Shown here one piece after another: positions 27,227-34,879 of a DNA stretch of 64,000 nt; position 1 is the stretch's first letter; each line of letters begins with the position of its first letter. The DNA lies in the NCBI GenBank assembly GCA_934502625.1, contig CAKSUQ010000008.1:25421-89420 (forward strand), in the 5' to 3' direction. This DNA is from an uncultured Gemmiger sp. Its GTDB lineage: Bacteria; Bacillota; Clostridia; Oscillospirales; Ruminococcaceae. The translations under genes were made by a program, and so were the position numbers. The notes below the pieces were generated by a model. The model was not told the DNA's origin and searched no databases. It saw nothing but the letters and a program-made list of their open reading frames with translations.

Positions 27227-28231
27227 ATGACCATCAAAGATATTGCGCGGGAGTCCGGCTATGCGGTCGGTACCGTCTCGCGCGCCTTGAATAATGCACC
27301 CGGCGTAAGCGCCGAAACCCGGCAGAAGATATTGGAGGTCGTGAACCGCCACAATTACGAGCCGAACGCCAACGCCAAACACCTGAAGCAGCAGGCCAAT
27401 GACGGCATTGCACTGATCGTGAAAGGCACCCAGAACATGCTGTTCGCCGATATTCTGGAGCAGCTGCAGCGGGTCATCGAGGAGAGCGGCTACGTTGCGA
27501 CGGTCTACTACATCGACGAGGAAGCCAATGAGGTCGCGCAGGCACGGCGCATCTGTGCCGAGCGCAAGCCCTACGGCATCTTATTCCTTGGCTCGAACCT
27601 TGAATACTTCACCCCGGAGTTGGAAGCGCTGGGTATCCCGTGTCTGCTGCTGACAAACAGCGCGGCGTCCCTGCGTATCCACAATCTGTCCAGCGTATCC
27701 GTCGACGATGCGGCGGCGTCGGACATGATGATCGAATATCTGTACAAAAAAGGCCACCGCCGCATCGGCATCATCGGCGGTCGGCCGAACCTGTCCCGCC
27801 CCAGTCTCGCCCGTCTGGCCGGCTGCCAGAGCGCTATGCTGCGCTTGGGTCTGCCCTTCGACATGGAAAAGCAGTACGCCTTCGCGCGGTTCTCGCTTTC
27901 CAGTGGGTATGAGGCGATGGAATATCTGCTGCAGCACAGCCCCGACATCACGGCGGTATTCGCGATGTCTGACCTGATGGCGCTCGGCGCGATCCGTGCG
28001 CTGCAGGATCACGGGCTGCGTGTGCCGCAGGATATTTCGGTCACGGGCTACGACGGTATCGCTTTGGGGCGGTACAGCGTGCCTAGGCTGACGACCATCC
28101 GGCAGGATATGGAGCAGTTGGCACAGCGCTCTGCGCGCATCCTGCTCCACGCCATCGAGACCCCCGGCAGTGCCGTGCACGAGGTCGTCCCCTTCGATTT
28201 GACCGAAGGGGAGAGCGTACAGGCGATGTGA
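27227..28231 (+). CDS. LacI-family transcriptional regulator (second)
   Basis: A 334-residue regulator starting MTIKDIARESGYAVGTVSRA, a classic LacI helix-turn-helix, with a hinge NANAKHLKQQ and a sugar-binding core (HRRIGIIGGRPNLSRPSLAR, IPCLLLTNSA). It lies between the permease genes and malQ, spaced for co-transcription, so it may autoregulate the operon. It differs clearly from the LacI protein at 22503, so the locus may respond to two signals. Confidence 0.92.
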   Translation: MTIKDIARESGYAVGTVSRALNNAPGVSAETRQKILEVVNRHNYEPNANAKHLKQQANDGIALIVKGTQNMLFADILEQLQRVIEESGYVATVYYIDEEANEVAQARRICAERKPYGILFLGSNLEYFTPELEALGIPCLLLTNSAASLRIHNLSSVSVDDAAASDMMIEYLYKKGHRRIGIIGGRPNLSRPSLARLAGCQSAMLRLGLPFDMEKQYAFARFSLSSGYEAMEYLLQHSPDITAVFAMSDLMALGAIRALQDHGLRVPQDISVTGYDGIALGRYSVPRLTTIRQDMEQLAQRSARILLHAIETPGSAVHEVVPFDLTEGESVQAM

Positions 28232-28281
28232 AGCGGGCAGGGCGCGTGAACCAAAGTTTCAAAAGAAAGAGGTTTTCTCTG

Positions 28282-29769
28282 ATGAGAGCAAGCGGCATCC
28301 TAATGCCCATTTCCAGCCTGCCCTCGCCCTACGGCATCGGTACCATGGGCGCGGCTGCCCGCAGCTTTGTGGATTTTCTGGCGAAGGCCGGGCAGGCGTA
28401 CTGGCAAATTTTACCCATCTGCCCCACCAGCTATGGTGACAGCCCGTATCAGTCCTTCTCGACGTTCGCGGGCAACCCGTACTTTATCGATCTGGACGAA
28501 CTGGCAAAGCAGGGACTGCTTCTGCCGGAGGAATACCAGAACATCGACTGGGAGTGTACCCCCGACTGCATCAACTACGGCGCGATGTACGAAAAGCGCT
28601 ACAAGGTGCTGCGCTGCGCCTGTGACCGCCTGCTGAAGAATCCCCCGGCGGAGTATAAGCGCTTTGTGCGCAACAACAGCTTCTGGCTGCCCGACTACGC
28701 GCTGTTCATGGCGCTGAAGGATGCCCACGGCGGCGCCTGCTGGCTGGAGTGGGAGGAACCGCTCCGCCGCCGTGACCCCGCCGCGCTGGAATCCGCTTTG
28801 ATCCGGCACTGTGCGGATGTGGACTTCTGGCAGGCGGTGCAGTACCTGTTCTACAACCAGTGGAACAAACTGAAGGCTTACGCCAACGGCAAGGGCGTAC
28901 AGGTCATCGGCGATCTGCCCATCTACGTTGCGCTGGACAGCGTCGACGTGTGGAGCTGTCCGAAGGAGTTCCAGCTGGACGAAAACCTGTACCCGACCGA
29001 GGTCGCCGGCTGCCCGCCGGACGGCTTCTCGGCCACCGGCCAGCTGTGGGGCAACCCGCTGTTTGACTGGGACGCCATGGCGAAGAACGGCTATGCGTGG
29101 TGGGTGCGGCGCATCAGGCACCTTAACAATATCTACGACGTCGTGCGCATCGACCATTTCCGCGGCTTCGCGGGATACTACGCCATCCCCTACGGCGACA
29201 AGACCGCCGAGCATGGCCGCTGGCGCAAGGGTCCCGGCTACGCGCTGTTTGCAGCCATCAAGAAGAAGCTGGGCAGCCCGCGCATCATCGCGGAGGATCT
29301 GGGCTTCCTGACCGAGGACGTGAACAAGCTGCTGCGCGACTGCGGCTACCCCGGCATGAAGGTGCTGGAGTTCGCGTTTGACAGCCGCGACGGCGGCGAC
29401 TACCGCCCTCACAGCTACCCGGAGAACTGCATCGCCTACGTTGGCACCCACGACAACGAGCCGGTCAACGGCTGGATGGCGACGGCTGCCCCGGAGGACG
29501 TCGAGCGCGCGGTGCGTTACCTGAACCTGACAAAGCAGGAGGGGTACCACTGGGGCATGATGCGCGGCGTCTGGGCAAGCACGGCCGACTTGGCAATCGT
29601 GCAGGCGCAGGACGTGCTGGGTCTGGGGCACGAGTCCCGGATGAACACCCCGTCCACCTTGGGCGGCAACTGGTGCTGGCGCGCCGAGCCGGGCGTCTTC
29701 CATGCACGTCTGGCGCGGAAGATGTACAGCCTGATGGAGCTGTACGGCCGCCTGCCGGAAAAGAAATAA
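28282..29769 (+). CDS. malQ: 4-alpha-glucanotransferase (amylomaltase, GH77)
   Basis: A 495-residue enzyme that transfers alpha-1,4-glucan segments between maltodextrins in the cytoplasm. The start MRASGILMPISSLPSPYGIG is the family signature. SPYQSFSTFAGNPYFIDL, the barrel segment VVRIDHFRGFAGYYAIP (catalytic Asp in RIDHF) and IIAEDLGFLTEDV (acid/base Glu) are all present, as is GTHDNEPVNGW. ATG 28282 is preferred over the open frame's earlier start because it has AAGAGG upstream and begins the conserved sequence. Together with the ABC genes it defines a maltodextrin uptake and processing operon. Confidence 0.95.
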   Translation: MRASGILMPISSLPSPYGIGTMGAAARSFVDFLAKAGQAYWQILPICPTSYGDSPYQSFSTFAGNPYFIDLDELAKQGLLLPEEYQNIDWECTPDCINYGAMYEKRYKVLRCACDRLLKNPPAEYKRFVRNNSFWLPDYALFMALKDAHGGACWLEWEEPLRRRDPAALESALIRHCADVDFWQAVQYLFYNQWNKLKAYANGKGVQVIGDLPIYVALDSVDVWSCPKEFQLDENLYPTEVAGCPPDGFSATGQLWGNPLFDWDAMAKNGYAWWVRRIRHLNNIYDVVRIDHFRGFAGYYAIPYGDKTAEHGRWRKGPGYALFAAIKKKLGSPRIIAEDLGFLTEDVNKLLRDCGYPGMKVLEFAFDSRDGGDYRPHSYPENCIAYVGTHDNEPVNGWMATAAPEDVERAVRYLNLTKQEGYHWGMMRGVWASTADLAIVQAQDVLGLGHESRMNTPSTLGGNWCWRAEPGVFHARLARKMYSLMELYGRLPEKK

Positions 29770-29792
29770 GCCATCCACTATCGTTCATAAAC

Positions 29793-29829
29793 GAAAAAGC
29801 CCGCTGCATGTTTTGCAGCGGGCTTTTTC
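29793..29829 (+). terminator. Terminator after malQ
   Basis: Stem GAAAAAGCCCGCTGCA / TGCAGCGGGCTTTTTC with a 5-nt loop (TGTTT). The arms carry A- and T-runs, so it could work in both directions. Confidence 0.88.
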
Positions 29830-29848
29830 GCTGGAAAGGGACAAGGTC

Positions 29849-29877
29849 TTGAAAAAAACGCCGACAGGCGGTACAAT
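29849..29877 (+). promoter_or_regulatory. Promoter of the RpiR-family gene
   Basis: TTGAAA (29849-29854), 17-bp spacer, TACAAT (29872-29877), 69 bp before the ATG. It lies directly after the malQ terminator. Confidence 0.65.
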
Positions 29878-29946
29878 ATAAATAACTGCTTCGGCAAAGG
29901 AATCCTGTACACCCCGGCAAGACAACAGAGGAAAGGAGACCTCATC

Positions 29947-30792
29947 ATGGTGGAACAGAGCTTTTGGGAGATGCTGCGCGTCAGGCGCGACAGCTTGACG
30001 AAGTCAGGCATCATCGTCGCGGACTATCTGGCGCAGCACGCCGAGGACGCGCAATATCTGTCGATTTCGTCGTTGGCGAAGGCCTGCGGCGTGGCAGAAG
30101 CGACGATCTTCCGGTTCTGCCGCTCGCTGGGATTCGAAGGCTATAACGAGATGAAGATCGCGCTGGCAAAGGCCACGGCCACTGCCATGCCGGTCCATCA
30201 AAAGCTGGAGCCGGGCGTCGACACCCAGACGCTGTGTACCCACGCCTACAACACGGCCGTAGACGCGCTGAGCGGCACCCGCGCGGCGCTTGACCCCGAC
30301 GCCGTGGACAAGGCCGCCACACTGCTGCAGCGTGCGCGGCAGGTGTTCTGCTTCGGGCAGGGCGGCAGTCAGCTGCTGGCGGGGGACATCTGGTCGCGCT
30401 TTGCGACGATCTCGACCAAGTTCCGCACGGCGGGCGACAGCCATATGCAGGTCATCGCAGCCAGCCTGATGGGGCCGGAGGACGTCGTGATCTTTGTGTC
30501 GTACTCCGGCTCGACGCGGGACATGATGGACACGCTGCACCTCGCCAAAGAAAACGGCGCGAAGGTCATCCTCATCACCCACTACGACGACGCCCCCGGC
30601 ACGGCGCTGGCCGACGTGGTGCTGCTTTGCGGCGCGAAGGAGAACCCGCTGGACTCCGGCAGTATGCCGGTCAAGCTGGCGGTGCTTTTCGTGGCGAACG
30701 TGCTGGTGCTGCGCTACACGCTTGACAATCAGGAACTGACCGCCCTGTCCCTCTCCCGCACAAGTCACGCACTGGGGAGTAAGTTGATGTAA
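29947..30792 (+). CDS. RpiR-family regulator with SIS domain
   Basis: A 281-residue regulator. An N-terminal winged-helix domain (about 1-77) contains ISSLAKACGVAEATIFRFCR. A sugar-isomerase (SIS) domain (about 110-250) contains VFCFGQGGSQLLAGDIWSRF and VIFVSYSGSTRDMM, which bind a phosphosugar. It is monocistronic, with its own promoter and terminator. It probably adjusts sugar use in response to a sugar phosphate. The target is not visible. Confidence 0.92.
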   Translation: MVEQSFWEMLRVRRDSLTKSGIIVADYLAQHAEDAQYLSISSLAKACGVAEATIFRFCRSLGFEGYNEMKIALAKATATAMPVHQKLEPGVDTQTLCTHAYNTAVDALSGTRAALDPDAVDKAATLLQRARQVFCFGQGGSQLLAGDIWSRFATISTKFRTAGDSHMQVIAASLMGPEDVVIFVSYSGSTRDMMDTLHLAKENGAKVILITHYDDAPGTALADVVLLCGAKENPLDSGSMPVKLAVLFVANVLVLRYTLDNQELTALSLSRTSHALGSKLM

Positions 30793-30856
30793 AGGGGGGG
30801 GGACGCTGCCGGGGAAGATAAATCCCTCCCGTGGGCGTTTCCGGCATCGCAACGCA

Positions 30857-30892
30857 AAAACCCTCGCCCCCAAACACGGGGGCGAGGGTTTT
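30857..30892 (+). terminator. Terminator after the RpiR-family gene
   Basis: AAAACCCTCGCCCCC, loop AAACAC, GGGGGCGAGGGTTTT. The T-run is part of the arm, so it may act on both strands. Confidence 0.85.
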
Positions 30893-31000
30893 GTGCGTAG
30901 GGGCTTACTGGCACATCACCCACCCTTCAAACCTCGCGGACATCCCGGCGTAGACGTCGGGCACGGCAGGCCAGCCCCGCCATACTTGGAATACAAAAAC

Positions 31001-31038
31001 AAAAAAACGAGACGGCCACTGCCCCGTCTCGTTTTTTT
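31001..31038. terminator. Bidirectional terminator
   Basis: AAAAAAACGAGACGG (31001-31015) pairs with CCGTCTCGTTTTTTT (31024-31038). T-runs leave the stem on both strands. On the minus strand it would end the small-RNA candidate that starts near 31182. Confidence 0.85.
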
Positions 31039-31182
31039 TAAAAAGAAGGAGAAAAACAGAACGTCTCGCCGGCGCCTGCATGCGAACGGAACCACCCCTC
31101 TACAAGTGATACCCTCCCTACGGATACGGCAGGGCGCTCTGGTATTCTTCCTCTTTATCTCGGAAGATCTTCGCTTTCGACG
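31001..31182 (-). ncRNA. Candidate small RNA, about 180 nt
   Basis: On the minus strand, TTGCAA, a 17-bp spacer and TATTAT (about 31216-31188) make a good promoter. The strong terminator at 31038-31001 ends a transcript of about 180 nt. No credible reading frame with a ribosome site lies between. Visible pairing includes TCTTCC with GGAAGA near the 5' end, ATACC with GGTAT around a CCCT/AGGG hairpin, and AGCGTC with GACGTT (one G-U pair) between the 5' end and the 3' part, which could close a long stem. Size and closed-stem shape recall 6S RNA, but no family consensus was recognised. It lies downstream of the ilvE terminator on the same strand. Confidence 0.45.
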
Positions 31183-31300
31183 CTATTATAATACACTTTT
31201 CTTGTCGAATTTGCAAGGGGGGCGCTTGTACAATGTGCTGTAAAATGCATGTATAATTTTGTGCAATATGTACAGCCGGCCACGGAAAATCATACAAAAA

Positions 31301-31330
31301 GCGCCCGGAACGTCTAAACGCTCCGGGCGC
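31301..31330 (-). terminator. Terminator after ilvE (minus strand)
   Basis: GCGCCCGGAACG / CGCTCCGGGCGC with a 6-nt loop (one mismatch), followed on the minus strand by TTTTTG. It lies 28 bp after the ilvE stop. Confidence 0.85.
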
Positions 31331-31358
31331 AAGAAAGATGCTATTTACCGGGGAAAAA

Positions 31359-32429
31359 TTATTCCACGGGGACAATCCAGCCCTTCGTGTCGGGCAGCTT
31401 GCCCCACTGGATGCCGGTCAGGGTGTCGTACAGCTTCTGAGTCAGCTCACCGATCTTGCCGCCGCTGATGTGGGCGACCTTGCCCTCCCAGTCAAGCTCC
31501 TTGACGGGGGAGACGACGGCGGCCGTGCCGGTGCCGAAGACTTCCTCCAGCTTGCCTTCGTCGGCAGCCTTCATGATGTCGGCGATGGCAACGCGCTCCT
31601 CGTGCACCTTGTAGCCCCAGTCCTTCAGCAGCTCGATGATGCTGCGGCGGGTGACACCGGGCAGGACCGTGCCCACGCAGGGTGCGGTGTAGATCTCGCC
31701 GTCGATCTTGAACATGATATTCATGGAGCCGACTTCCTCGACGTACTTCTTCTCGACGCCGTCCAGCCACAGAACCTGCGAGAAGCCGCGCTCCTCCGCC
31801 AGCTCACCGGCCTTGATGGAGGCCGCGTAGTTGCCGCCGCACTTCGTGAAGCCGGTCAGGCCGGGCGCTGCGCGGATGTACTGATCTTCAACGTAGATGC
31901 GGACGGGGTCAAGACCCTCAGCATAGTAGGCACCGGACGGAGCCGCGATGACGGCGAAGCGGTAATGCTTGGCGGCGTGGACGCCAAGACCGACGTCGGT
32001 CGCGATGCAGAACGGGCGGATGTACAGAGACGCGCCGTCAGAATGCGGAACCCAGTCGCGGTCGACGTCGACCAGCGCCTTGACAGCCTGCACGAAATCC
32101 TCCGGCGGGATCGGGGGCATGCCCAGACGATCTGCGGAATCATTGAAACGGTTGGCGTTGCACTCCGGGCGGAACAGCTGGATCTTGCCCTCGGCGGTGC
32201 GGTAGGCCTTCATGCCCTCGAAAATTTCTTGGGCATAGTGGAACACGGTGGTGGCGGGATCCATCTCCCAGCAGCCATAGGGGACGATGCGGGCGTCATG
32301 CCAGCCCTCGCCTGCGGTGTAGTCCATCACGAACATATGGTCGCTGAAGATCTTGCCAAAGCCCAGCTTCGACTCGTCCTGCGGTTTCTGTTTCGGATGC
32401 TCGGTTTTCACGATTTTAATGTCCAACAT
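31359..32429 (-). CDS. ilvE: Branched-chain amino acid aminotransferase (class IV, type II)
   Basis: A 356-residue PLP enzyme that interconverts Leu, Ile and Val with their 2-oxo acids. Family landmarks include VFHYAQEIFEGMKAYRTAEG, FRPECNANRFNDSADRL and GLTGFTKCGGNYAAS, where the Lys of TKCGGNYA is the PLP lysine. EVGSMNIMFKID and GVTRRSIIELLKDWG also fit. ATG at 32429 is preferred over the upstream GTG (32438), which sits directly on the AGGGAG ribosome site. It is a single-gene unit with its own promoter and terminator. Confidence 0.95.
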   Translation of the reverse strand: MLDIKIVKTEHPKQKPQDESKLGFGKIFSDHMFVMDYTAGEGWHDARIVPYGCWEMDPATTVFHYAQEIFEGMKAYRTAEGKIQLFRPECNANRFNDSADRLGMPPIPPEDFVQAVKALVDVDRDWVPHSDGASLYIRPFCIATDVGLGVHAAKHYRFAVIAAPSGAYYAEGLDPVRIYVEDQYIRAAPGLTGFTKCGGNYAASIKAGELAEERGFSQVLWLDGVEKKYVEEVGSMNIMFKIDGEIYTAPCVGTVLPGVTRRSIIELLKDWGYKVHEERVAIADIMKAADEGKLEEVFGTGTAAVVSPVKELDWEGKVAHISGGKIGELTQKLYDTLTGIQWGKLPDTKGWIVPVE

Positions 32430-32495
32430 TTTTCGCACTCTCCCTTTATATTCAAGCGCGCTGCCGCACAGCAGACGCGGGTGATGATTAGTTTT

Positions 32496-32524
32496 ATTAT
32501 AGCGCTGCCGGGCGGCAAATACAA
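32496..32524 (-). promoter_or_regulatory. ilvE promoter
   Basis: Reading the minus strand: TTGTAT (32524-32519), 17-bp spacer, TATAAT (32501-32496). A leader of about 60 nt would precede the ATG. No T-box or leader peptide was seen in it. Confidence 0.75.
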
Positions 32525-32575
32525 CCCCCTATTTACAATTTGTCTATTTTGTGTTGCAAAAAATGCAAGGGATAC

Positions 32576-32758
32576 TTTTCCACCGCTTTCCACATTTTCC
32601 ACGGTCGAATTGTGGAAAACCGACGGCAATAAAACAATCACCTGCGTGCTTTTTTGCAGTTTTCCGCTTTTGCACCGGGAAAACGGATGCGGTTTTCCAC
32701 GGATTCCACAGGGTTTTCAACATTTCCACGGTGGATAACCGCTATACACGGTGGATAA
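32576..32758. repeat. Cluster of DnaA-box-like 9-mers
   Basis: Within 183 bp are TTTTCCACC (32576), CTTTCCACA (32586), TTTTCCACG (32595), TGTGGAAAA (32611, reverse orientation), TTTTCCACG (32693), GATTCCACA (32702), TTTTCAACA (32714), ATTTCCACG (32722) and GGTGGATAA (32730 and 32750, reverse orientation). The DnaA box is TTATNCACA. The two TTATCCACC sites differ by one base, and TTTTCCACA is a known relaxed form. The block lies between two minus-strand genes with no dnaA nearby. It may be a DnaA-binding (origin-like, datA-like or regulatory) region or binding sites for another factor. Confidence 0.55.
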
Positions 32759-32800
32759 CCGGCGGGAAATATACGCATTGTGAACGTTGTGTGAACAGAA

Positions 32801-32830
32801 AAAAGCGACCGCCCGCAGAAGGGCAGCCGC
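32801..32830 (-). terminator. Terminator of the secreted-protein gene (minus strand)
   Basis: GCGACCGCCC / GGGCAGCCGC with loop GCAGAA, preceded by AAAA on the plus strand (TTTT on the minus). It lies 17 bp after the stop of the minus-strand gene. Confidence 0.75.
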
Positions 32831-32846
32831 CAGAAATTTTAGCAAA

Positions 32847-34019
32847 TCAGAAATCGCGTCGGCGCAGGAAGAACATCACAAGGCTGAACACCAGCAGGAA
32901 GGCCGCCAGCCCCGCCAGAATCAGCAGCACAAGCTGGAAGACCTGCACGTTGAAGCTGTTCTGCAGCGTCTCGGTCGCGCCGGAAATGACGCTGGACGAG
33001 CTGTTGACAGCGGATTCGGCACCGCTGGCGGCTGCGTCTGCGGCGGCCAGCGCCGCCTGTGCGGCGTCGGTGTCGCCCAGCGCGGTCAGTGCGTCGGACA
33101 GCGCCTGCCCGCCCATCGCGACAAGGCGGTCGTTTGTCTCGCTCTTGATCTTCTCGTGGTTGACTGTGTTGGCCAGATACTCAGCCAGCAGGTCGGTCGC
33201 GCCGCGCACGGCGGGGGCATAGTCGTCCTTGATCTTCCAGCCGTCGCTCGACCACATGCCGTTCATGTAGAGCAGCAGCTGCATGCCGGAGTCCTCCAGC
33301 AGTGCGTTGTAGACGGCGTCGCCAAAGCTGGCGTCGGCGGTGTCCACTGTGCCGAAGCTCAGCGAGATGAAGCGGCTGGCGCGGTCGTAGTCGGTCAGGT
33401 TCGCGTAGTAGCTGCGCAGCGCCTCGGCGAGGTCGGTGTCCTTCGTGACCTGCGAGCCGACGACGACCGAGTCGAGGTCGGCGTGGAGATCCTGATCGCC
33501 GAATTTGCTCAGCGTCCCGTCGTCATCGATGTTGAAGGTGGCGCGCATCGCCTCGGCGTACCCGGCGGCGTCGCTGGCCTGCCCGTAATATTGCTGCGCC
33601 AGCTCCTGACAGTCGCCGCCCCAGCTGCCGGTGATGGGCAGCCCGTTGTAGACGAGGTTCAGCGACGCGAGCAGGTGGCCGAAGTCGACGTTCTCGCCGT
33701 TGGGCAGCGCGACGGTCGTCACGTCCTGCAGCGCGGCCACATCGGGGTCGCTGCTGTTGACATAGGCCTCAAATTCCGGGTCGCGGGTGCCGGCGATCAG
33801 CTGCCAGATCGTTGTGTTGTAGCTGCCTACGCGGGTGTAGGCCAGCGTCAGCTCAATGGGGTCGGGCGTGTCGCTCTGGCTGGCGGAAAACTCCCGCGCC
33901 AGCGCCTGCAGGCGGGACAGCCGGTCGATGGTGGTGTCGTAATCGTCGGCGTGGACGGGCAGCGCCGCGCCGCAAAAGACCGCCAGCAGCACAACAAGCA
34001 TAGCCAGCAGCCGGGGCAT
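32847..34019 (-). CDS. Secreted, membrane-anchored protein of unknown function
   Basis: About 390 residues from ATG 34019. The N-terminus MPRLLAMLVVLLAVFCGAAL is a signal peptide ending near PVHA. The C-terminus is a membrane segment plus RRRDF, so the body lies outside the cell, held at its C-terminal end. I do not recognise the family. The middle contains GSWGGDCQELAQQYYGQASD with an isolated cysteine, and the region before the anchor is Ala/Ser-rich. Start choice is uncertain: GGAGG lies about 27 nt before this ATG, and only a TTG in frame is nearer. It has its own promoter and terminator and lies at the downstream end of the minus-strand capsule genes, so a role in envelope polysaccharide is possible but unproven. 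Confidence 0.7.
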   Translation of the reverse strand: MPRLLAMLVVLLAVFCGAALPVHADDYDTTIDRLSRLQALAREFSASQSDTPDPIELTLAYTRVGSYNTTIWQLIAGTRDPEFEAYVNSSDPDVAALQDVTTVALPNGENVDFGHLLASLNLVYNGLPITGSWGGDCQELAQQYYGQASDAAGYAEAMRATFNIDDDGTLSKFGDQDLHADLDSVVVGSQVTKDTDLAEALRSYYANLTDYDRASRFISLSFGTVDTADASFGDAVYNALLEDSGMQLLLYMNGMWSSDGWKIKDDYAPAVRGATDLLAEYLANTVNHEKIKSETNDRLVAMGGQALSDALTALGDTDAAQAALAAADAAASGAESAVNSSSSVISGATETLQNSFNVQVFQLVLLILAGLAAFLLVFSLVMFFLRRRDF

Positions 34020-34071
34020 ACGGTTCGGGATGGAATTCGTAGTCAAACACCTCCGGGTAGTACACGGCAAA

Positions 34072-34168
34072 GCCGGGGCATACGCTTTGCGACCCATGCC
34101 CCGGTCAAAGACAGATTTGTTACCGTTTTGTATTTTTTAGTATACCACATTGCGGGGGTGTTTGTCAC
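34072..34168 (-). promoter_or_regulatory. Promoter and leader hairpin of the secreted-protein gene
   Basis: On the minus strand GTGACA (34168-34163), 18-bp spacer, TATACT (34144-34139). The leader then carries a stable hairpin: ACCGGGGCAT / ATGCCCCGGC (arms 34104-34095 and 34081-34072). The hairpin lies before the GGAGG site. Its loop includes CGCAAAGC, but the whole does not match a riboswitch I know. Confidence 0.5.
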
Positions 34169-34203
34169 CTGTTTTTTTGGAATGTAGTATTTGAACAGAA
34201 AAA

Positions 34204-34221
34204 GCCCCTCCGAGGAGGGGC
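34204..34221 (-). terminator. Terminator of the minus-strand capsule operon
   Basis: GCCCCTCC-GA-GGAGGGGC, followed on the minus strand by TTTTTC. It ends the operon that runs from 37624 to 34235. Confidence 0.82.
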
Positions 34222-34234
34222 GAAAGAGGTTGGA

Positions 34235-34879
34235 TCAGGCGTCGCAGTTGTTCAGCACCGCGCCGAGCAGCGTGGCGTTGACGCTTTCGAGCTTTTCCTT
34301 GCACTTGCGGGCGCTGTCCAAACGGGTGGCATCGGCGGCCAGCAGCAGCACGGTGCCATCGACGCGCTGGCTCAGCACGACCGCGTCAGTGTAGTCGGCC
34401 ACATTGGGCGCAGTGAAAAGGATGTAGCCGAAGCGGCCGCGCAGTTCGGCGAGCAGCGCGGCGGCCTTTTTGCCGGCAAACAGCTCGGCCGGGTCGGTGC
34501 AGGCGGTGCCGCAAGGCAGCACAGTCAAGTCATCGACCTTGCCGGGGACGAAGGCGTCCTCAATCTGGCAGGCGCTGCGCAGCAGGTCGGACAGACCGAC
34601 ATGGTCAGCGACGTTCAGAGATTTCGTCAGTGCGCCGTCGCGCAGATCGGCGTCGACGAGCAGAACTTTGCGCTCGGCACAGGCCATCGTGAGCGCGAGG
34701 TTCTCGGAGAAGACAGCGGAGTCAGCATCCTTCTCCGGGCTGGCGAGCAGAACCGCGCGGCAGTCCTTCTCGCTGGCGTAGAACGCCAGATTCGTGCGCA
34801 GGGAACGGTATGCCTCCGCGGCGGCGGAGTGGTTGTCCTTCGTCATACGGAAGGTAGATTTCTTTTTCGTATCAAACAT
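34235..34879 (-). CDS. CpsD/CapB-type BY-kinase homologue with degenerate ATP site
   Basis: A 214-residue protein of the bacterial tyrosine-kinase family that partners Wzz-type proteins in capsule export. The start SAAAEAYRSLRTNLAFY is typical, and the Walker A' motif VLLVDADLR (72-80) is intact. Where Walker A should read PGEGKST, this protein has SPEKDADSA (47-55), losing the P-loop Gly-Lys-Ser/Thr. The Walker B region, normally DTPP, reads FTAPN (155-159), losing the Asp. No C-terminal tyrosine cluster is present; it ends LNNCDA. It overlaps the Wzz-type gene by 8 bp. Family membership is clear, and catalytic activity is doubtful. It may be a regulatory pseudokinase. Confidence 0.85.
   Translation of the reverse strand: MFDTKKKSTFRMTKDNHSAAAEAYRSLRTNLAFYASEKDCRAVLLASPEKDADSAVFSENLALTMACAERKVLLVDADLRDGALTKSLNVADHVGLSDLLRSACQIEDAFVPGKVDDLTVLPCGTACTDPAELFAGKKAAALLAELRGRFGYILFTAPNVADYTDAVVLSQRVDGTVLLLAADATRLDSARKCKEKLESVNATLLGAVLNNCDA

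Noticed and set aside
31001..31216. A T-box or SRP RNA at the small-RNA candidate
   Set aside because: GGGGTGGTTCCG recalls the T-box antiterminator, but there is no stem I or specifier and no downstream gene on that strand. SRP loop sequences are absent.
32576..32758. Calling this region oriC outright
   Set aside because: No dnaA, dnaN, rpmH or other origin-linked gene is present, and most sites deviate from the strict DnaA box, so only a candidate is reported.
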